Source: an uncultured Kiritimatiellota bacterium
GTDB lineage: Bacteria; Verrucomicrobiota; Kiritimatiellia; RFP12; DVOR01
Direction of reading: 5' to 3'
DNA: 63,726 nucleotides
Assembly (NCBI GenBank): GCA_944391065.1
Contig: CALXSH010000006.1
Location: forward strand, 1 to 63,726
A model generated the notes under the pieces. That model was not told the DNA's origin. It ran no database searches and saw only the letters and a program-made list of their open reading frames with translations. The position numbers and the translations under genes are program-made. This document shows, one piece after another, positions 32,274 to 41,062 of this stretch. Numbering within the stretch: position 1 is the stretch's first letter; every line of letters starts with the position of its first letter.

Positions 32274-33419
32274 ATGTCCGAAGCTCCCAAAGTCCGCGGC
32301 GGTCTCTGCCTGAATGTCGACGGCGAAGGCTGCAAGCGTTTCACCGACCGCTACATTGCCCGCGAAAAGGCCCTGCCCCCCATCCAGAACGGCCCCAAGA
32401 GCGTGCTCGTGCTCGGCTGCTCCGGCGGCTACGGCCTGGCCTCGCGCATCGCCGTTGCCTTCGGCGGCCCCAGGGCCGAGACCCTCGGCGTCTCTTTCGA
32501 GCGCGCCCCGACCGACCGCAAGGCCGGCTCTCCCGGCTGGTACAACAACGAAGCCTTTGACGCCGCAGCCAAGGCCGACGGTCTCAAGGCCTTCACCCTC
32601 TCCGCCGACGCCTTTGCCGACGAGACCCGCGAAACCGTCGCCCGCCTCGCCGCCGAGAATGGCTTCGCGCCCTTCGACCTGGTCGTCTACTCCCTCGCTT
32701 CGCCCCTGCGCACCGACCCCAAGGACGGCGTGACCTACCGCTCCGCCATCAAGCCCATCGGCAAGCCCCATGTCGCCCGTACCCTCGACATCATGACCTG
32801 CGAGATGAAGGAGGTTTCCGTCGAGCCCGCCACCGACGACGAAATCAAGGCCACCGTCAAGGTCATGGGCGGCGAAGACTGGGTCATCTGGATGGACTTC
32901 CTCCGTGACCGCGGCCTCCTCGCCCGGGGCTGCAAGACCGTCGCTTACTCCTACATCGGCCCCAAGTGCACGCAGGAAATCTACCGCAGCGGCACCCTCG
33001 GCCGCGCCAAGGAGAATCTGGAGGCCGCCGCCAAGACCATCACGGCCGCCCTCGCCCCGCTTGGCGGCGTCGGTGTCGTCTCGGTCAACAAGGCCCTCGT
33101 CACCCGCGCCTCGGCCGTGATCCCTGCCATGCCTCCCTACATCTCCTGCCTCTTCAAGGTCATGAAGGAGAAGGGGCTCCACGAGGACTGCCAGGATCAG
33201 ATCGACCGCCTCCTCCGCGAATTCCTTTACCGTCCCGACGGCACCATCCCCACCGACTCCGAAGGTCGCGTCCGCATCGACGACTGGGAAATGCGCCCCG
33301 AGGTCCAGGCCGCCGTCGACGAACTTATGGAGAAGCTCTCCCCCGAGAACGTCGAGGCCCTCACCGACATCGCCGGTTACCGCACCGACTTCCTTGCGCT
33401 CCACGGCTTCGAAGGCTGA
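32274..33419 (+). CDS. fabV: Trans-2-enoyl-ACP (CoA) reductase, FabV type
   Basis: 381 residues. It reduces the enoyl-ACP double bond with NADH, the last step of the elongation cycle. It is recognised by the long FabV-type Rossmann motif 'VLGCSGGYGLASRIA' (about 46-60) and the Tyr-x8-Lys active site in 'IYRSGTLGRAKENLE'. FabV enzymes are much larger than FabI (about 260) and generally insensitive to triclosan. The N-terminus is some 15-20 residues shorter than in many FabV proteins. No other enoyl reductase lies in the window. Last gene of the fab operon. Confidence 0.93.
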   Translation: MSEAPKVRGGLCLNVDGEGCKRFTDRYIAREKALPPIQNGPKSVLVLGCSGGYGLASRIAVAFGGPRAETLGVSFERAPTDRKAGSPGWYNNEAFDAAAKADGLKAFTLSADAFADETRETVARLAAENGFAPFDLVVYSLASPLRTDPKDGVTYRSAIKPIGKPHVARTLDIMTCEMKEVSVEPATDDEIKATVKVMGGEDWVIWMDFLRDRGLLARGCKTVAYSYIGPKCTQEIYRSGTLGRAKENLEAAAKTITAALAPLGGVGVVSVNKALVTRASAVIPAMPPYISCLFKVMKEKGLHEDCQDQIDRLLREFLYRPDGTIPTDSEGRVRIDDWEMRPEVQAAVDELMEKLSPENVEALTDIAGYRTDFLALHGFEG

Positions 33420-33442
33420 GCGTAAGCCCGCGCGGCACGAAT

Positions 33443-33470
33443 GCGGCCCGGATGCCCGGGCCGCTTTTTT
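33443..33470 (+). terminator. Terminator of the fab operon
   Basis: 9-bp GC stem (33443-33451 with 33456-33464), 4-nt loop, six T. Confidence 0.92.
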
Positions 33471-33571
33471 GTGCCCGCGGCCTTCCCCGCGGCGGTCGGC
33501 GCGCGGCCGGCCTTTCCGCCGCTTTGCGCGAAAAGCGGTCGTGCGGGCTAGGCGCCGCCTGCGGAATCGGC

Positions 33572-33577
33572 TATAAT
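33572..33577 (+). promoter_or_regulatory. -10 element (TATAAT) for ilvA and following genes
   Basis: Perfect TATAAT preceded by ggc, 27 nt before the ATG at 33604. The -35 region is weak. Confidence 0.65.
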
Positions 33578-33603
33578 ACCGATATCAAACGAAAGAGGTT
33601 CCT

Positions 33604-34809
33604 ATGTCAGAACTGTCCATGGATCTGATCCGCCGGGCCGCCGAGACGCTCAAGGCCGTCGCCCGCCGCACGGATATGATTTTCGCTCCCAAGCTCTCGG
33701 TCAACAGCCAGGTTTACCTCAAGACCGAGAATCTTCAGATTACCGGCTCCTTCAAGGTCCGCGGGGCCTTCTTCAAAGTCTCCACCCTCACCCAGGAAGA
33801 GCTCGACCACGGCATCGTCGCCTGCTCGGCCGGCAACCACGCCCAGGGCGTGGCCCTCAGCGCTCAGCGCGCCAAGGCCAAGGCCATCATCTGCATGCCC
33901 GATATCGCCCCGATCTCCAAGATTGAGGCCACCAAGAGCTACGGCGCCGAAGTCCATCTGGTGCCCGGCACCTACGATGACGCCGGCGCCTACGCCAAGG
34001 GGCTCTGCGACGAACGCCACATGACCTTCGTCCATCCCTTCGACGATCCCAAGGTCATCGCCGGCCAGGGCACCGTCGGTCTGGAGATCCTCGAGCAGCT
34101 GCCCGATGTCGATGCGGTCCTCGTGCCGGTCGGCGGCGGCGGCCTCATCTCCGGCGTCTCTTACGCCATCAAGCATCTCAAGCCCTCCTGCAGGGTCTAC
34201 GGCGTGCAGGCGGCCGAGGCCCCCTCCATGCTGCGCTCCATCGAGGCGCAGGACAAGCTCACCCTCTCCACCGTCAACACCTTCGCCGACGGCATCGCCG
34301 TCAAGCACCCCGGCGACCTCACCTTTGAGCTCGTCAATCAGTATGTCGACGGCATCGTCACCGTCTCCGAGGACGAGATCGCCGCCGCCATCCTCTTCCT
34401 GATCGAGCAGCGCAAGCTCGTCTGCGAGGGTGCCGGCGCCGTCACCGTCGCGGCCATGATCTATGACCGCATCCCCGAGCTCCGCGGCAAGAAGGTCTGC
34501 TGCGTCCTCTCCGGCGGCAATATCGACGTCAATATCCTCAGCCGCGTCATCTACCGCGGCCTCCAGGCCAACGGCCGCCGCACTGAGCTCCGTCTGGCGC
34601 TGCCCGACAAACCCGGGCAGCTCGCCGCCGTCACCGCCATCATCTCCAGGGCCGGCGGCAACGTCATCGGCGTCTCCTACGGCCCCTCGGCCATGGAAAC
34701 GGCCCTCGCCTCCTGCGTCCTCAGCCTCCAGCTTGAGACGCGCGACTTCGAGCAGATCGGCCGCATCCACATGGACCTTGAGGCGGCCGGGTACACCCTG
34801 GTCCGCTGA
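33604..34809 (+). CDS. ilvA: Threonine ammonia-lyase (threonine deaminase) with ACT domain
   Basis: 401 residues. It converts L-threonine to 2-oxobutyrate and ammonia with PLP, feeding isoleucine synthesis or catabolism. The PLP lysine is Lys51 in 'GSFKVRGAF', the substrate loop is 'SAGNHAQG', the phosphate loop 'GGGGLISG', and 'LSGGNIDVN' closes the site. The last ~75 residues form one ACT domain ('ELRLALPDKPGQLAAVTAI'), matching the short form (about 400 residues, one ACT) rather than the 514-residue E. coli IlvA. So it could equally be called TdcB-like; no other isoleucine genes are in the window. Confidence 0.9.
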   Translation: MSELSMDLIRRAAETLKAVARRTDMIFAPKLSVNSQVYLKTENLQITGSFKVRGAFFKVSTLTQEELDHGIVACSAGNHAQGVALSAQRAKAKAIICMPDIAPISKIEATKSYGAEVHLVPGTYDDAGAYAKGLCDERHMTFVHPFDDPKVIAGQGTVGLEILEQLPDVDAVLVPVGGGGLISGVSYAIKHLKPSCRVYGVQAAEAPSMLRSIEAQDKLTLSTVNTFADGIAVKHPGDLTFELVNQYVDGIVTVSEDEIAAAILFLIEQRKLVCEGAGAVTVAAMIYDRIPELRGKKVCCVLSGGNIDVNILSRVIYRGLQANGRRTELRLALPDKPGQLAAVTAIISRAGGNVIGVSYGPSAMETALASCVLSLQLETRDFEQIGRIHMDLEAAGYTLVR

Positions 34810-34832
34810 TTCACCCTCTCTCGGAGAGCCGG

Positions 34833-35600
34833 ATGCTCGAACTGACCGACGCGACCTTCCTCTACGCCCCCGGCCGCGGCATCGACGGAGCCAACCTCCG
34901 CGCGGTGTCCGGCGAGTGCGTCGGCGTGATCGGCCCCAACGGCGCCGGCAAGAGTACCCTCCTGGGACTCGCCGCCGCGGCCCTCGTGCCGCAGTCCGGA
35001 CGCGTCCGTCTCACGCTTACCGACGCCGGCGGCCGAGGCCGCCAGCGTCGCTATGATTCCGACATCGGCATCGGTTACCGGCGCCACGTCGGCTATCTGC
35101 CCGAGCGCGCCCCGGTCTGTCCCGAGATGACCGTCGCGGGCTATCTCCGCTTCCGCGCCGCCCTGCGCGGCGAGAGCTTCCTGCGCGTCCGCCGCCGCGT
35201 CGAGGACATTCTGGAGCGCTGCGCTCTGCGGCCGCTGCGCAAGACCCGCCTGGCCGGTCTCTCCTTCGGCGTCATCCGCCGCGTGGCGGTGGCTGAGGCG
35301 ATGCTCACCCATCCCGCCCTCCTGGTGCTGGACGATCCCTTTGCCGGCGCCGACCTGGCCTTCCGCGAGTCTTTCGCGGAGCTCCTCCGCGCCGTCGCCC
35401 AGCGTTCCTGCGTCCTGATCGGCGGCCATGACCCCGAACTCCTCGCGACCTGCTGCAACCGCTTTGTCCTGGTCGAGCGTGCCCGCGTCACCGCCGTCGT
35501 CGACGACTACGGCGAGGCCGTCGGGCGCCTCCGCGAGGCCGAGGCCCGGCCCGCCGCCGAGGAGGTCCCGGCGCCGGGCCGGAAGGGAGGCCGCCCATGA
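34833..35600 (+). CDS. ABC transporter ATP-binding protein
   Basis: 255 residues. Walker A is 'GPNGAGKST' at 34-42. The signature motif is degenerate ('LSFGVIRRVAVAEA' instead of LSGGQ), and Walker B reads 'LLVLDDPFAGAD', with Asp in place of the usual catalytic Glu. ATP hydrolysis may therefore be slow or altered. The C-terminal tail is Ala/Pro/Arg-rich. The stop overlaps the start of the permease gene (ATGA), so the two form one transporter of the ABC-2 type. Substrate unknown. Confidence 0.88.
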   Translation: MLELTDATFLYAPGRGIDGANLRAVSGECVGVIGPNGAGKSTLLGLAAAALVPQSGRVRLTLTDAGGRGRQRRYDSDIGIGYRRHVGYLPERAPVCPEMTVAGYLRFRAALRGESFLRVRRRVEDILERCALRPLRKTRLAGLSFGVIRRVAVAEAMLTHPALLVLDDPFAGADLAFRESFAELLRAVAQRSCVLIGGHDPELLATCCNRFVLVERARVTAVVDDYGEAVGRLREAEARPAAEEVPAPGRKGGRP

Positions 35601-36349
35601 TGCCCCTCACCGTCGCCCGGCGCGACTTCAGCCGCCTCTTCCGTTCCTCCCAGGGCGTTCTGGCCCTCTTTCTGGCGCTGGTCGGCGGCAACGGCCTCCT
35701 CCTCTTCCTCCTGCGCCGCGCCGAAGGCACTGCCGAATCCTTCGCCTCCCTTCTCGGGCTCACCGTCTCCTTCGGCATGCCCCTCCTGGCCGCCGCGGCT
35801 GCCTCGCGCGGGTTTACCCGCGACCGCGAGAGCGGCATGATGCGCCTCATGTTCTCCACGCCCGTCCGCGCCCGTACCTGGGTCCTCGGCAAGGCCTTCG
35901 CCTCCTGGTGGCTCCAGTGCCTCTATCTTATCGCCATGGGCGTCTGCGGGTGGATTCTGGCCCGTTGGGGGCTGCCCGCCGGGGCCGAGCTTCCCGGCAT
36001 GTGGGAGGGCTACCTCTTCGCGGGCGTCATGCTGGTCCTGCAGGCTCTCCTCTGGGCCGGCGTCGGGACCTTGGTCTCCCTGCTCACCTTCGGTGCCGCG
36101 GCGGCGGCCTTCCTCACCCTGCTCATCTGCGCCATTGTGCCGCCCTGCTTTGCCTGGGCCACGGCGGCGGTCTTCCCCGAGCTGCAGACCCAGTGGGCCT
36201 GGCTCCCCATGCAGGAGGCCGTTTACGACAGCGCCGGCGGCATCTTTGACCTCCGTCTGGCCGTCGGCTGCCTCTCCTTCGCCGCCGTCATGCTCTATGC
36301 CGCGGGTTTCCTCTTCGATGCCCTGCGCGTCTGCGGAAGGGAACGCTGA
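35597..36349 (+). CDS. ABC-2-type transporter permease
   Basis: 250 residues with about six hydrophobic segments. The cytoplasmic element 'FTRDRESGMMRLMFSTPVRARTW' before the third segment is typical of ABC-2 permeases (it reads like the 'E.e.GTl..ll..P' coupling region). It overlaps the ATPase gene by four bases. Such pairs export lipids, polysaccharides, bacteriocins or drugs; the context (envelope genes downstream) hints at an envelope role but does not fix it. Confidence 0.82.
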   Translation: MMPLTVARRDFSRLFRSSQGVLALFLALVGGNGLLLFLLRRAEGTAESFASLLGLTVSFGMPLLAAAAASRGFTRDRESGMMRLMFSTPVRARTWVLGKAFASWWLQCLYLIAMGVCGWILARWGLPAGAELPGMWEGYLFAGVMLVLQALLWAGVGTLVSLLTFGAAAAAFLTLLICAIVPPCFAWATAAVFPELQTQWAWLPMQEAVYDSAGGIFDLRLAVGCLSFAAVMLYAAGFLFDALRVCGRER

Positions 36350-36352
36350 GCG

Positions 36353-37279
36353 ATGGTCTCCGAAACCGTCCTCGACAGCCTCCGCCAGGCTTTCGCCGCC
36401 GGCCGTCCGGCCAACGGCTACATTGTCCTCGGCCCCGTCCGCTCCGAAGGCACCCAACTCGCCGAATGGCTCGGCCGCCACCTCCTCGGCGACCTCCCCA
36501 CCGTCGCCGAACACACCCATCCCGACATGCCGTGGTTCGAACCCGTCAAGAAGAGCCGCGTCATCGACGTCGAGACGATGAAGGAGAAGATCCTCCCTTT
36601 CCTCCAGCAGACCTCCCTCTCCGGCGGCTGGAAGATCGCCGTCATCGTCTCCGCCGACCGCATGAACTCCGCCGCGGCCAATGCCTTCCTCAAGACCCTC
36701 GAGGAGCCTGCCCCCAAGACCGTCTCCCTCCTGCTGGCCGATTCCCCCGACGACTTTCTGCCCACAATCGTCTCCCGCTGCCAGGTCATCCAGGCCGGCG
36801 GTGACCGCCGCCTCCCCGAGCCCTGGCGTACCCGCGTCCTCGGGCTCCTCGCCCGCGAGGGCCGCAAGGGTGTCTGGGAGGCCGCCTGCCTGGCCGACGG
36901 GTTCTGCGCCGTCCTCGACGATATGGCCGCCGCCGCCGAAAAGGAGGTCACCGCCGGAGTCCGCGCCAACGACGCCATCGACACCGACAAGGACGTCCTC
37001 ACGGCCATGGTCGCCGCCCGCGCCAAGGCGCTCCGCGCCGAACTCTTCCTGACCGTCGAGCAGTGGATGGGCGACCTCATTCGCCTCCGTGCCGGCGGCG
37101 GGGAGGCCCCGCTGCGCTTTCCCGAATACCGTTCCGTCCTGGCCGTCCAGGCCGCGCGTCATCCCCTGGCACGCCTGTTGGACAATCCCGCGCTGCTCGA
37201 CACGCTGCAGACCTGGCTCGAGCGCAACATCCCGCCGGCCCAGATCCTGCCCTACTGGACGGACCGCTTCTATCTCTGA
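36353..37279 (+). CDS. holB: DNA polymerase III delta' subunit
   Basis: 308 residues. Delta' is the stator of the clamp loader. Recognisable parts are 'FVLGPVR'-like start (here 'IVLGPVRSEG'), 'HPDMPWFEP', 'IDVETMKEKILPFLQ', 'WKIAVIVSADRMNSAAANAFLKTLEEP' (split here by me into the delta'-typical run ending 'LKTLEEP') and 'LPTIVSRCQVI' with the SRC arginine-finger motif. There is no Walker A, as in E. coli delta', and the Cys4 zinc module present in many homologues is absent. It starts 3 bp after the permease stop. Confidence 0.85.
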   Translation: MVSETVLDSLRQAFAAGRPANGYIVLGPVRSEGTQLAEWLGRHLLGDLPTVAEHTHPDMPWFEPVKKSRVIDVETMKEKILPFLQQTSLSGGWKIAVIVSADRMNSAAANAFLKTLEEPAPKTVSLLLADSPDDFLPTIVSRCQVIQAGGDRRLPEPWRTRVLGLLAREGRKGVWEAACLADGFCAVLDDMAAAAEKEVTAGVRANDAIDTDKDVLTAMVAARAKALRAELFLTVEQWMGDLIRLRAGGGEAPLRFPEYRSVLAVQAARHPLARLLDNPALLDTLQTWLERNIPPAQILPYWTDRFYL

Positions 37280-37289
37280 GGTACCCGCT

Positions 37290-37745
37290 ATGAAACTGCT
37301 CCTGCTCAATGGCCCCAATCTCCGCCTCCTCGGCACCCGCGAACCCGAAATCTACGGCCGTTTCACCCTGGCCGACGCCGAGGCCCTTGCCTGTGAGACC
37401 GCCGAACGCCTCGGCGCCGAGATGGACTGCTTCCAGAGCGACATCGAGGGCGAGCTCGTCTCCGTCATCGGTGCGGCCCGCGGCGAATACGACGGCATCG
37501 TCATCAATCCCGCCGCCTACACCCATACCTCCGTCGCTCTCCGCGACGCCATCGCCGCCTCCGAACTCCCCGCCGTCGAGCTCCATATCTCCAATACCCA
37601 CCGCCGCGAGGAATTCCGCCGTGTCAGCTTCACCGCCCCCGTCTGCGTCGCGCAGATTCAGGGCTTCGGCCTCAAGGGCTACGAACTCGCCGTCGAGGGC
37701 CTCGTCGACTTTATCCGCGCCAACGGCAAGGAGGCCGCAAAATGA
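37290..37745 (+). CDS. aroQ: 3-dehydroquinate dehydratase, type II
   Basis: 151 residues from ATG 37290, 10 bp after holB. It dehydrates 3-dehydroquinate to 3-dehydroshikimate. Type II signatures are 'LLLNGPNLRLLGTREPEIYG' (with the catalytic Tyr and Arg loop), 'SDIEGELVSVIGAA', 'GIVINPAAYTHTSVALRDA' and 'VELHISNTHRREEFR'. Normally a dodecamer. Its last codons overlap the plsY start by four bases. Confidence 0.94.
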   Translation: MKLLLLNGPNLRLLGTREPEIYGRFTLADAEALACETAERLGAEMDCFQSDIEGELVSVIGAARGEYDGIVINPAAYTHTSVALRDAIAASELPAVELHISNTHRREEFRRVSFTAPVCVAQIQGFGLKGYELAVEGLVDFIRANGKEAAK

Positions 37746-38425
37746 GCCCTTGGTACACCGTCCTTCCCCTGGCCTACCTCATCGGCGCCATTCCCTTCGG
37801 CCTCCTCATCGGCCTCGCCCGCGGGACCGATATCCGCACCGTCGGCAGCCGCAATATCGGCGCGACCAACGCCTTCCGCTGCCTCGGCGCCAAGTGGGGC
37901 ATCCTCGTCTTCCTCCTTGACATGGTCAAGGGTCTCACCGGTACCCTCTGCGCCTGGCTCCCCCTTCTCTGGCTCGCACCGGAGGCCTACGGCCCCTGTG
38001 ACCTGCTCCTCTTCCGCGTCCTCGGCGGCGCGGCGGCCATGATCGGCCACATCTTTCCTATTTACCTGAAATTCCGCGGCGGCAAGGGCATCTCCACGGC
38101 CCTCGGCCTTCTCTTCGGCGTCGCCCCCGCCGCCGCCGGCATCGGCTTCGGCGGCTGGGTTATCCTCTTCGTGCTCTCGCGGTATGTCTCGCTGGCCAGC
38201 TGCCTGGCGGCGGTCATTGTCGGCACGGTGGTCTGGACGCCGCTTTACGGCGGCGTCCCCCGCTGGTTCCCGATTCTGATCACGGTGCTGGCCGTCCTGG
38301 CCGTCCTGAAGCATGCCAAGAACATCGTCCGCCTCGTCCGCGGCACGGAAAACCGGTTCGCCTTCACCGCGGCGCAGCGTGCCGCCCGTGACGCGGGCAA
38401 ACAGAAAGGGGAGGTCTCCGAATGA
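37742..38425 (+). CDS. plsY: Acyl-phosphate:glycerol-3-phosphate acyltransferase
   Basis: 227 residues with about five membrane segments. It makes lysophosphatidic acid from acyl phosphate and glycerol 3-phosphate. The three conserved loops are visible: 'GSRNIGATNAFR', 'GHIFPIYLKFRGGKGISTALG' (here a long block with the FRGGKG motif) and 'KNIVRLVRGTENR' near the C-terminus. It overlaps aroQ upstream and gpsA downstream (both ATGA). Pairing with gpsA, which makes its substrate, is a sensible operon. PlsX is not in the window. Confidence 0.94.
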   Translation: MSPWYTVLPLAYLIGAIPFGLLIGLARGTDIRTVGSRNIGATNAFRCLGAKWGILVFLLDMVKGLTGTLCAWLPLLWLAPEAYGPCDLLLFRVLGGAAAMIGHIFPIYLKFRGGKGISTALGLLFGVAPAAAGIGFGGWVILFVLSRYVSLASCLAAVIVGTVVWTPLYGGVPRWFPILITVLAVLAVLKHAKNIVRLVRGTENRFAFTAAQRAARDAGKQKGEVSE

Positions 38426-39411
38426 ACATCGCGGTTATCGGTGACGGCGGATGGGGCTCTGCCATCGCCTCCATGCTTGACGCCTACGGGCACAACGTCA
38501 CCGTCTGGGGGCCCTTCCCCGACTACATCGACGAAGTCCGTTCGACCCGTCAGAACCCCCGTTACCTCCCCGGCATCATCTTCTCCGAGAGCCTTCGCTG
38601 GACCTCGGACCTGAAGACCTGCGTCCCCGATGCCGACGTCGTCGTCCTGGCCTCCCCCTCGAAGTTCTACAAGGGCGTCTGCGAACAGGTCGCGCCCCTC
38701 CTCGACAGGGTCAATACCATCGTCGTCAGCCTCACCAAGGGCGTCTGCCCCGTCACCTGCCAGCGCATGAGCGAGGTCGCCCGCAGCGTCCTCGGCACCG
38801 ACCGCGTCGTCGTTCTCTCCGGCCCCTCCCACGCCGAGGAGGTCGCCCGCCGCATACCCACGGCCGTCACCTGCGCCTGCGAGGACTATGACCTCGCCGT
38901 CACCGTCCAGCACCTCTTCAACGGCCCCCGCTTCCGCGTCTACACCACCGACGACGTCGTCGGTGTCGAGATCGGCGGTCTCGTCAAGAATGTCCTCGCC
39001 ATCGCCGTCGGCGCCTCGGACGGTTTCGGCTTCGGCGACAATACCCGCGCCGCCCTCATCACCCGCGGTCTCGCCGAGATGACCCGCCTCGCCCTGGCCA
39101 TGGGCGCCAAGCGTCAGACCCTCAGCGGCCTTGCCGGCATCGGCGACCTCATCGTCACCTGCACCTCCGAGCACAGCCGCAACCACACCGTCGGCCGCCG
39201 CCTCGGCCGCGGCGAATCCATCGAGGCCATCACCGGCTCCATGCAGATGGTCGCCGAAGGCGTCGACAACGCCCGGCTCCTCCATGAGCTCGCCGTCCAG
39301 TACGGCGTCGAAATGCCCATCTCCAATCTCGTCTACAGAATCTGTTACGAATCCCTCGCAACCGACGACGCCGTCATGATTCTCATGGAGCGCGCCGTCA
39401 AGCCCGAATAA
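38422..39411 (+). CDS. gpsA: Glycerol-3-phosphate dehydrogenase (NAD(P)+)
   Basis: 329 residues. It reduces dihydroxyacetone phosphate to sn-glycerol 3-phosphate for phospholipid synthesis. The nucleotide site is 'VIGDGGWGSAIA' at 5-16; 'LSGPSHAEEVA' and the catalytic lysine in 'GGLVKNVLAIAVG' follow. The C-terminal domain has 'GLAGIGDLIVTCTSEHSRN'. The start overlaps the plsY stop. Confidence 0.95.
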   Translation: MNIAVIGDGGWGSAIASMLDAYGHNVTVWGPFPDYIDEVRSTRQNPRYLPGIIFSESLRWTSDLKTCVPDADVVVLASPSKFYKGVCEQVAPLLDRVNTIVVSLTKGVCPVTCQRMSEVARSVLGTDRVVVLSGPSHAEEVARRIPTAVTCACEDYDLAVTVQHLFNGPRFRVYTTDDVVGVEIGGLVKNVLAIAVGASDGFGFGDNTRAALITRGLAEMTRLALAMGAKRQTLSGLAGIGDLIVTCTSEHSRNHTVGRRLGRGESIEAITGSMQMVAEGVDNARLLHELAVQYGVEMPISNLVYRICYESLATDDAVMILMERAVKPE

Positions 39412-39426
39412 CGAAAGGAATCCCCC

Positions 39427-40161
39427 ATGGCCGTCATCGGCGTCATCCCCTCCCGCTGGGGCTCCACCCGTTTCCCCGGAAAACCCCTCTCGCCCATCCT
39501 GGGCAAACCTCTCATCCGCTGGGTCGTCGAAGCCGCCAGGCGCGCCAAGCGCCTCGACCGTGTCCTCGTCGCCACCGATGACGACCGTATCCGCGAAGCC
39601 GTCGGCGACGCCTGCGGCGTCGTCATGACCGACAGCGCCCTCCCTTCCGGCACCGACCGTGTCGCCGTCGCCGCCCAGGCCGGCCCCGCCGACATCGTCA
39701 TCAATATCCAGGGCGACGAGCCCCTCATGGATCCTGCCCTCATCGATGCCCTCGCCGAGCGCATGATCAGGACCGGCGAGGAGATGGCCACCGCCGCCTG
39801 CCCCATCCGCACCCCGGAGAACCTCATGGCCCGCACCGTCGTCAAGGTCGTTCTCCGCGCCGACGACAGCGCCATCTACTTCTCCCGTCTTCCCATCCCC
39901 TGCCGCCGCGACGGCGACCCCGACCTGAGCTCCGGCCTCTACTGGCGCCATCTCGGCATCTATGCCTACCGCGGCGACTTCCTTGCCCGCCTCATCGCCA
40001 CGCCGCCCTGCCCGCTTGAGAAGACCGAGTCTCTCGAGCAGCTCCGCGCCCTCTGGCTCGGCGGCCGCATCGGCGTCATCCGCTGCGAGGATGAAGGCGT
40101 CGGCGTCGACACGCCCGCCGATGTCCCCGTCGTCGAGAAACTGCTCCGGGAGCGCCTCTGA
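39427..40161 (+). CDS. kdsB: 3-deoxy-manno-octulosonate cytidylyltransferase (CMP-Kdo synthetase)
   Basis: 244 residues. It activates Kdo with CTP for lipopolysaccharide inner-core assembly. Family motifs: 'IPSRWGSTRFPGKPL' (CTP-binding loop), 'VATDDDRI', 'GTDRVA' and 'INIQGDEPLM' (metal site), 'YFSRLPIP', 'HLGIYAY' and 'LEKTESLEQLRAL'. Together with lpxK and murJ further on it shows a Gram-negative envelope with Kdo-lipid A. It is followed after one base by the next gene. Confidence 0.95.
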   Translation: MAVIGVIPSRWGSTRFPGKPLSPILGKPLIRWVVEAARRAKRLDRVLVATDDDRIREAVGDACGVVMTDSALPSGTDRVAVAAQAGPADIVINIQGDEPLMDPALIDALAERMIRTGEEMATAACPIRTPENLMARTVVKVVLRADDSAIYFSRLPIPCRRDGDPDLSSGLYWRHLGIYAYRGDFLARLIATPPCPLEKTESLEQLRALWLGGRIGVIRCEDEGVGVDTPADVPVVEKLLRERL

Positions 40162-40162
40162 G

Positions 40163-40471
40163 ATGGGCCTCGCGTCCGAGCTCTTCGCGGCCGTCCCCAA
40201 GCGGCACAACTGCGCCCAGGCGGTCATGGCCGGCTGCGGCGACCCTGACCGCGTCGCCGAAATGGCGGCCTGCGGCGGCGGCCGCGCGCCCGGCGGACTT
40301 TGCGGCGCCCTTCATGCCGCCATGCTCATCCGCCCCGACCGCGCCGAGGCGCTGCGCCGGGCTTTCGGCGAAGCCGTCGGCGACGTGACCTGCCGCGGCA
40401 TCAAGACCGGAACGGGCACCCCCTGCGCCGTCTGTGTCGCCACGGCCGAACGGCTGCTTGAAACCCTGTAA
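40163..40471 (+). CDS. C_GCAxxG_C_C-type Cys-rich protein
   Basis: 102 residues from ATG 40163, one base after the kdsB stop. Its cysteines follow the pattern of the C_GCAxxG_C_C family: 'NCAQAVMAGCG', 'ACGGGRAPGGLCGALHAAM', 'VTCRGIK' and 'PCAVCVATAERLLE'. Such proteins are small, helical and thought to bind a metal or cluster, often near redox proteins; no activity is established. It lacks its own visible promoter, so expression is likely with kdsB. Confidence 0.75.
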   Translation: MGLASELFAAVPKRHNCAQAVMAGCGDPDRVAEMAACGGGRAPGGLCGALHAAMLIRPDRAEALRRAFGEAVGDVTCRGIKTGTGTPCAVCVATAERLLETL

Positions 40472-40503
40472 CCACAATCCAATCCGAAAGGTTTAACCGT
40501 ACC

Positions 40504-40875
40504 ATGGATATTATCGCCACCGACAACGCTCCCGCCGCCATCGGCCCTTACTCCCAGGCCGTCCGCGTCAACGGCATGCTCTTTGCCTCCGGGCAGATTC
40601 CCGTCGACCCTGCCACCGGCATCATCCCCGAGGGCATCGCTGCCCAGGCCGAGCAGTCCTGCCGCAATGTCGGCGCCCTTCTGGCCGCAGCCGGCCTCGG
40701 CTTCGAGGATGTCGTCAAGACGACCTGTTTCCTCGCCGACATCGCCGACTTCGCGGCCTTCAACGAGGTCTATGCCCGCTACTTCGTCTCCAAGCCCGCC
40801 CGTTCCTGCGTCGCCGTCCGCGACATCCCCAAGGGCTGCCTCTGCGAGATTGAAATCCTCGCCAAAACCCGCTGA
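40504..40875 (+). CDS. ridA: RidA-family enamine/imine deaminase
   Basis: 123 residues. RidA hydrolyses reactive 2-aminoacrylate/enamine intermediates released by PLP enzymes such as threonine dehydratase, here encoded 6 kb upstream. Motifs: 'PAAIGPYSQAV', 'LFASGQIPVDP', 'VVKTTCFLADI', 'PARSCVAV' (the carboxylate-binding Arg) and 'EIEIL'. AAAGG lies before the ATG. Confidence 0.93.
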   Translation: MDIIATDNAPAAIGPYSQAVRVNGMLFASGQIPVDPATGIIPEGIAAQAEQSCRNVGALLAAAGLGFEDVVKTTCFLADIADFAAFNEVYARYFVSKPARSCVAVRDIPKGCLCEIEILAKTR

Positions 40876-40974
40876 AAACCGCGCCAACCTCTGCTTCCCC
40901 GAAGGAAAACCGTGCCATGACGCCCTTTTGGGGACATAAAAGACCGCAAATCCCTGTCACACTGCATTTTCCGC

Positions 40975-41004
40975 TTGCAAAAACCTCCCCGAAAGCCGCA
41001 TAAT
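40975..41004 (+). promoter_or_regulatory. Promoter of the HU gene
   Basis: TTGCAA (40975-40980), 18-bp spacer, CATAAT (40999-41004), 58 nt before the ATG at 41063. Confidence 0.7.
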
Positions 41005-41062
41005 AGCGTCGTCGGGCGGATTTCCCGCCCGGACGCATAACACAAAAGGAGTCATACACACC

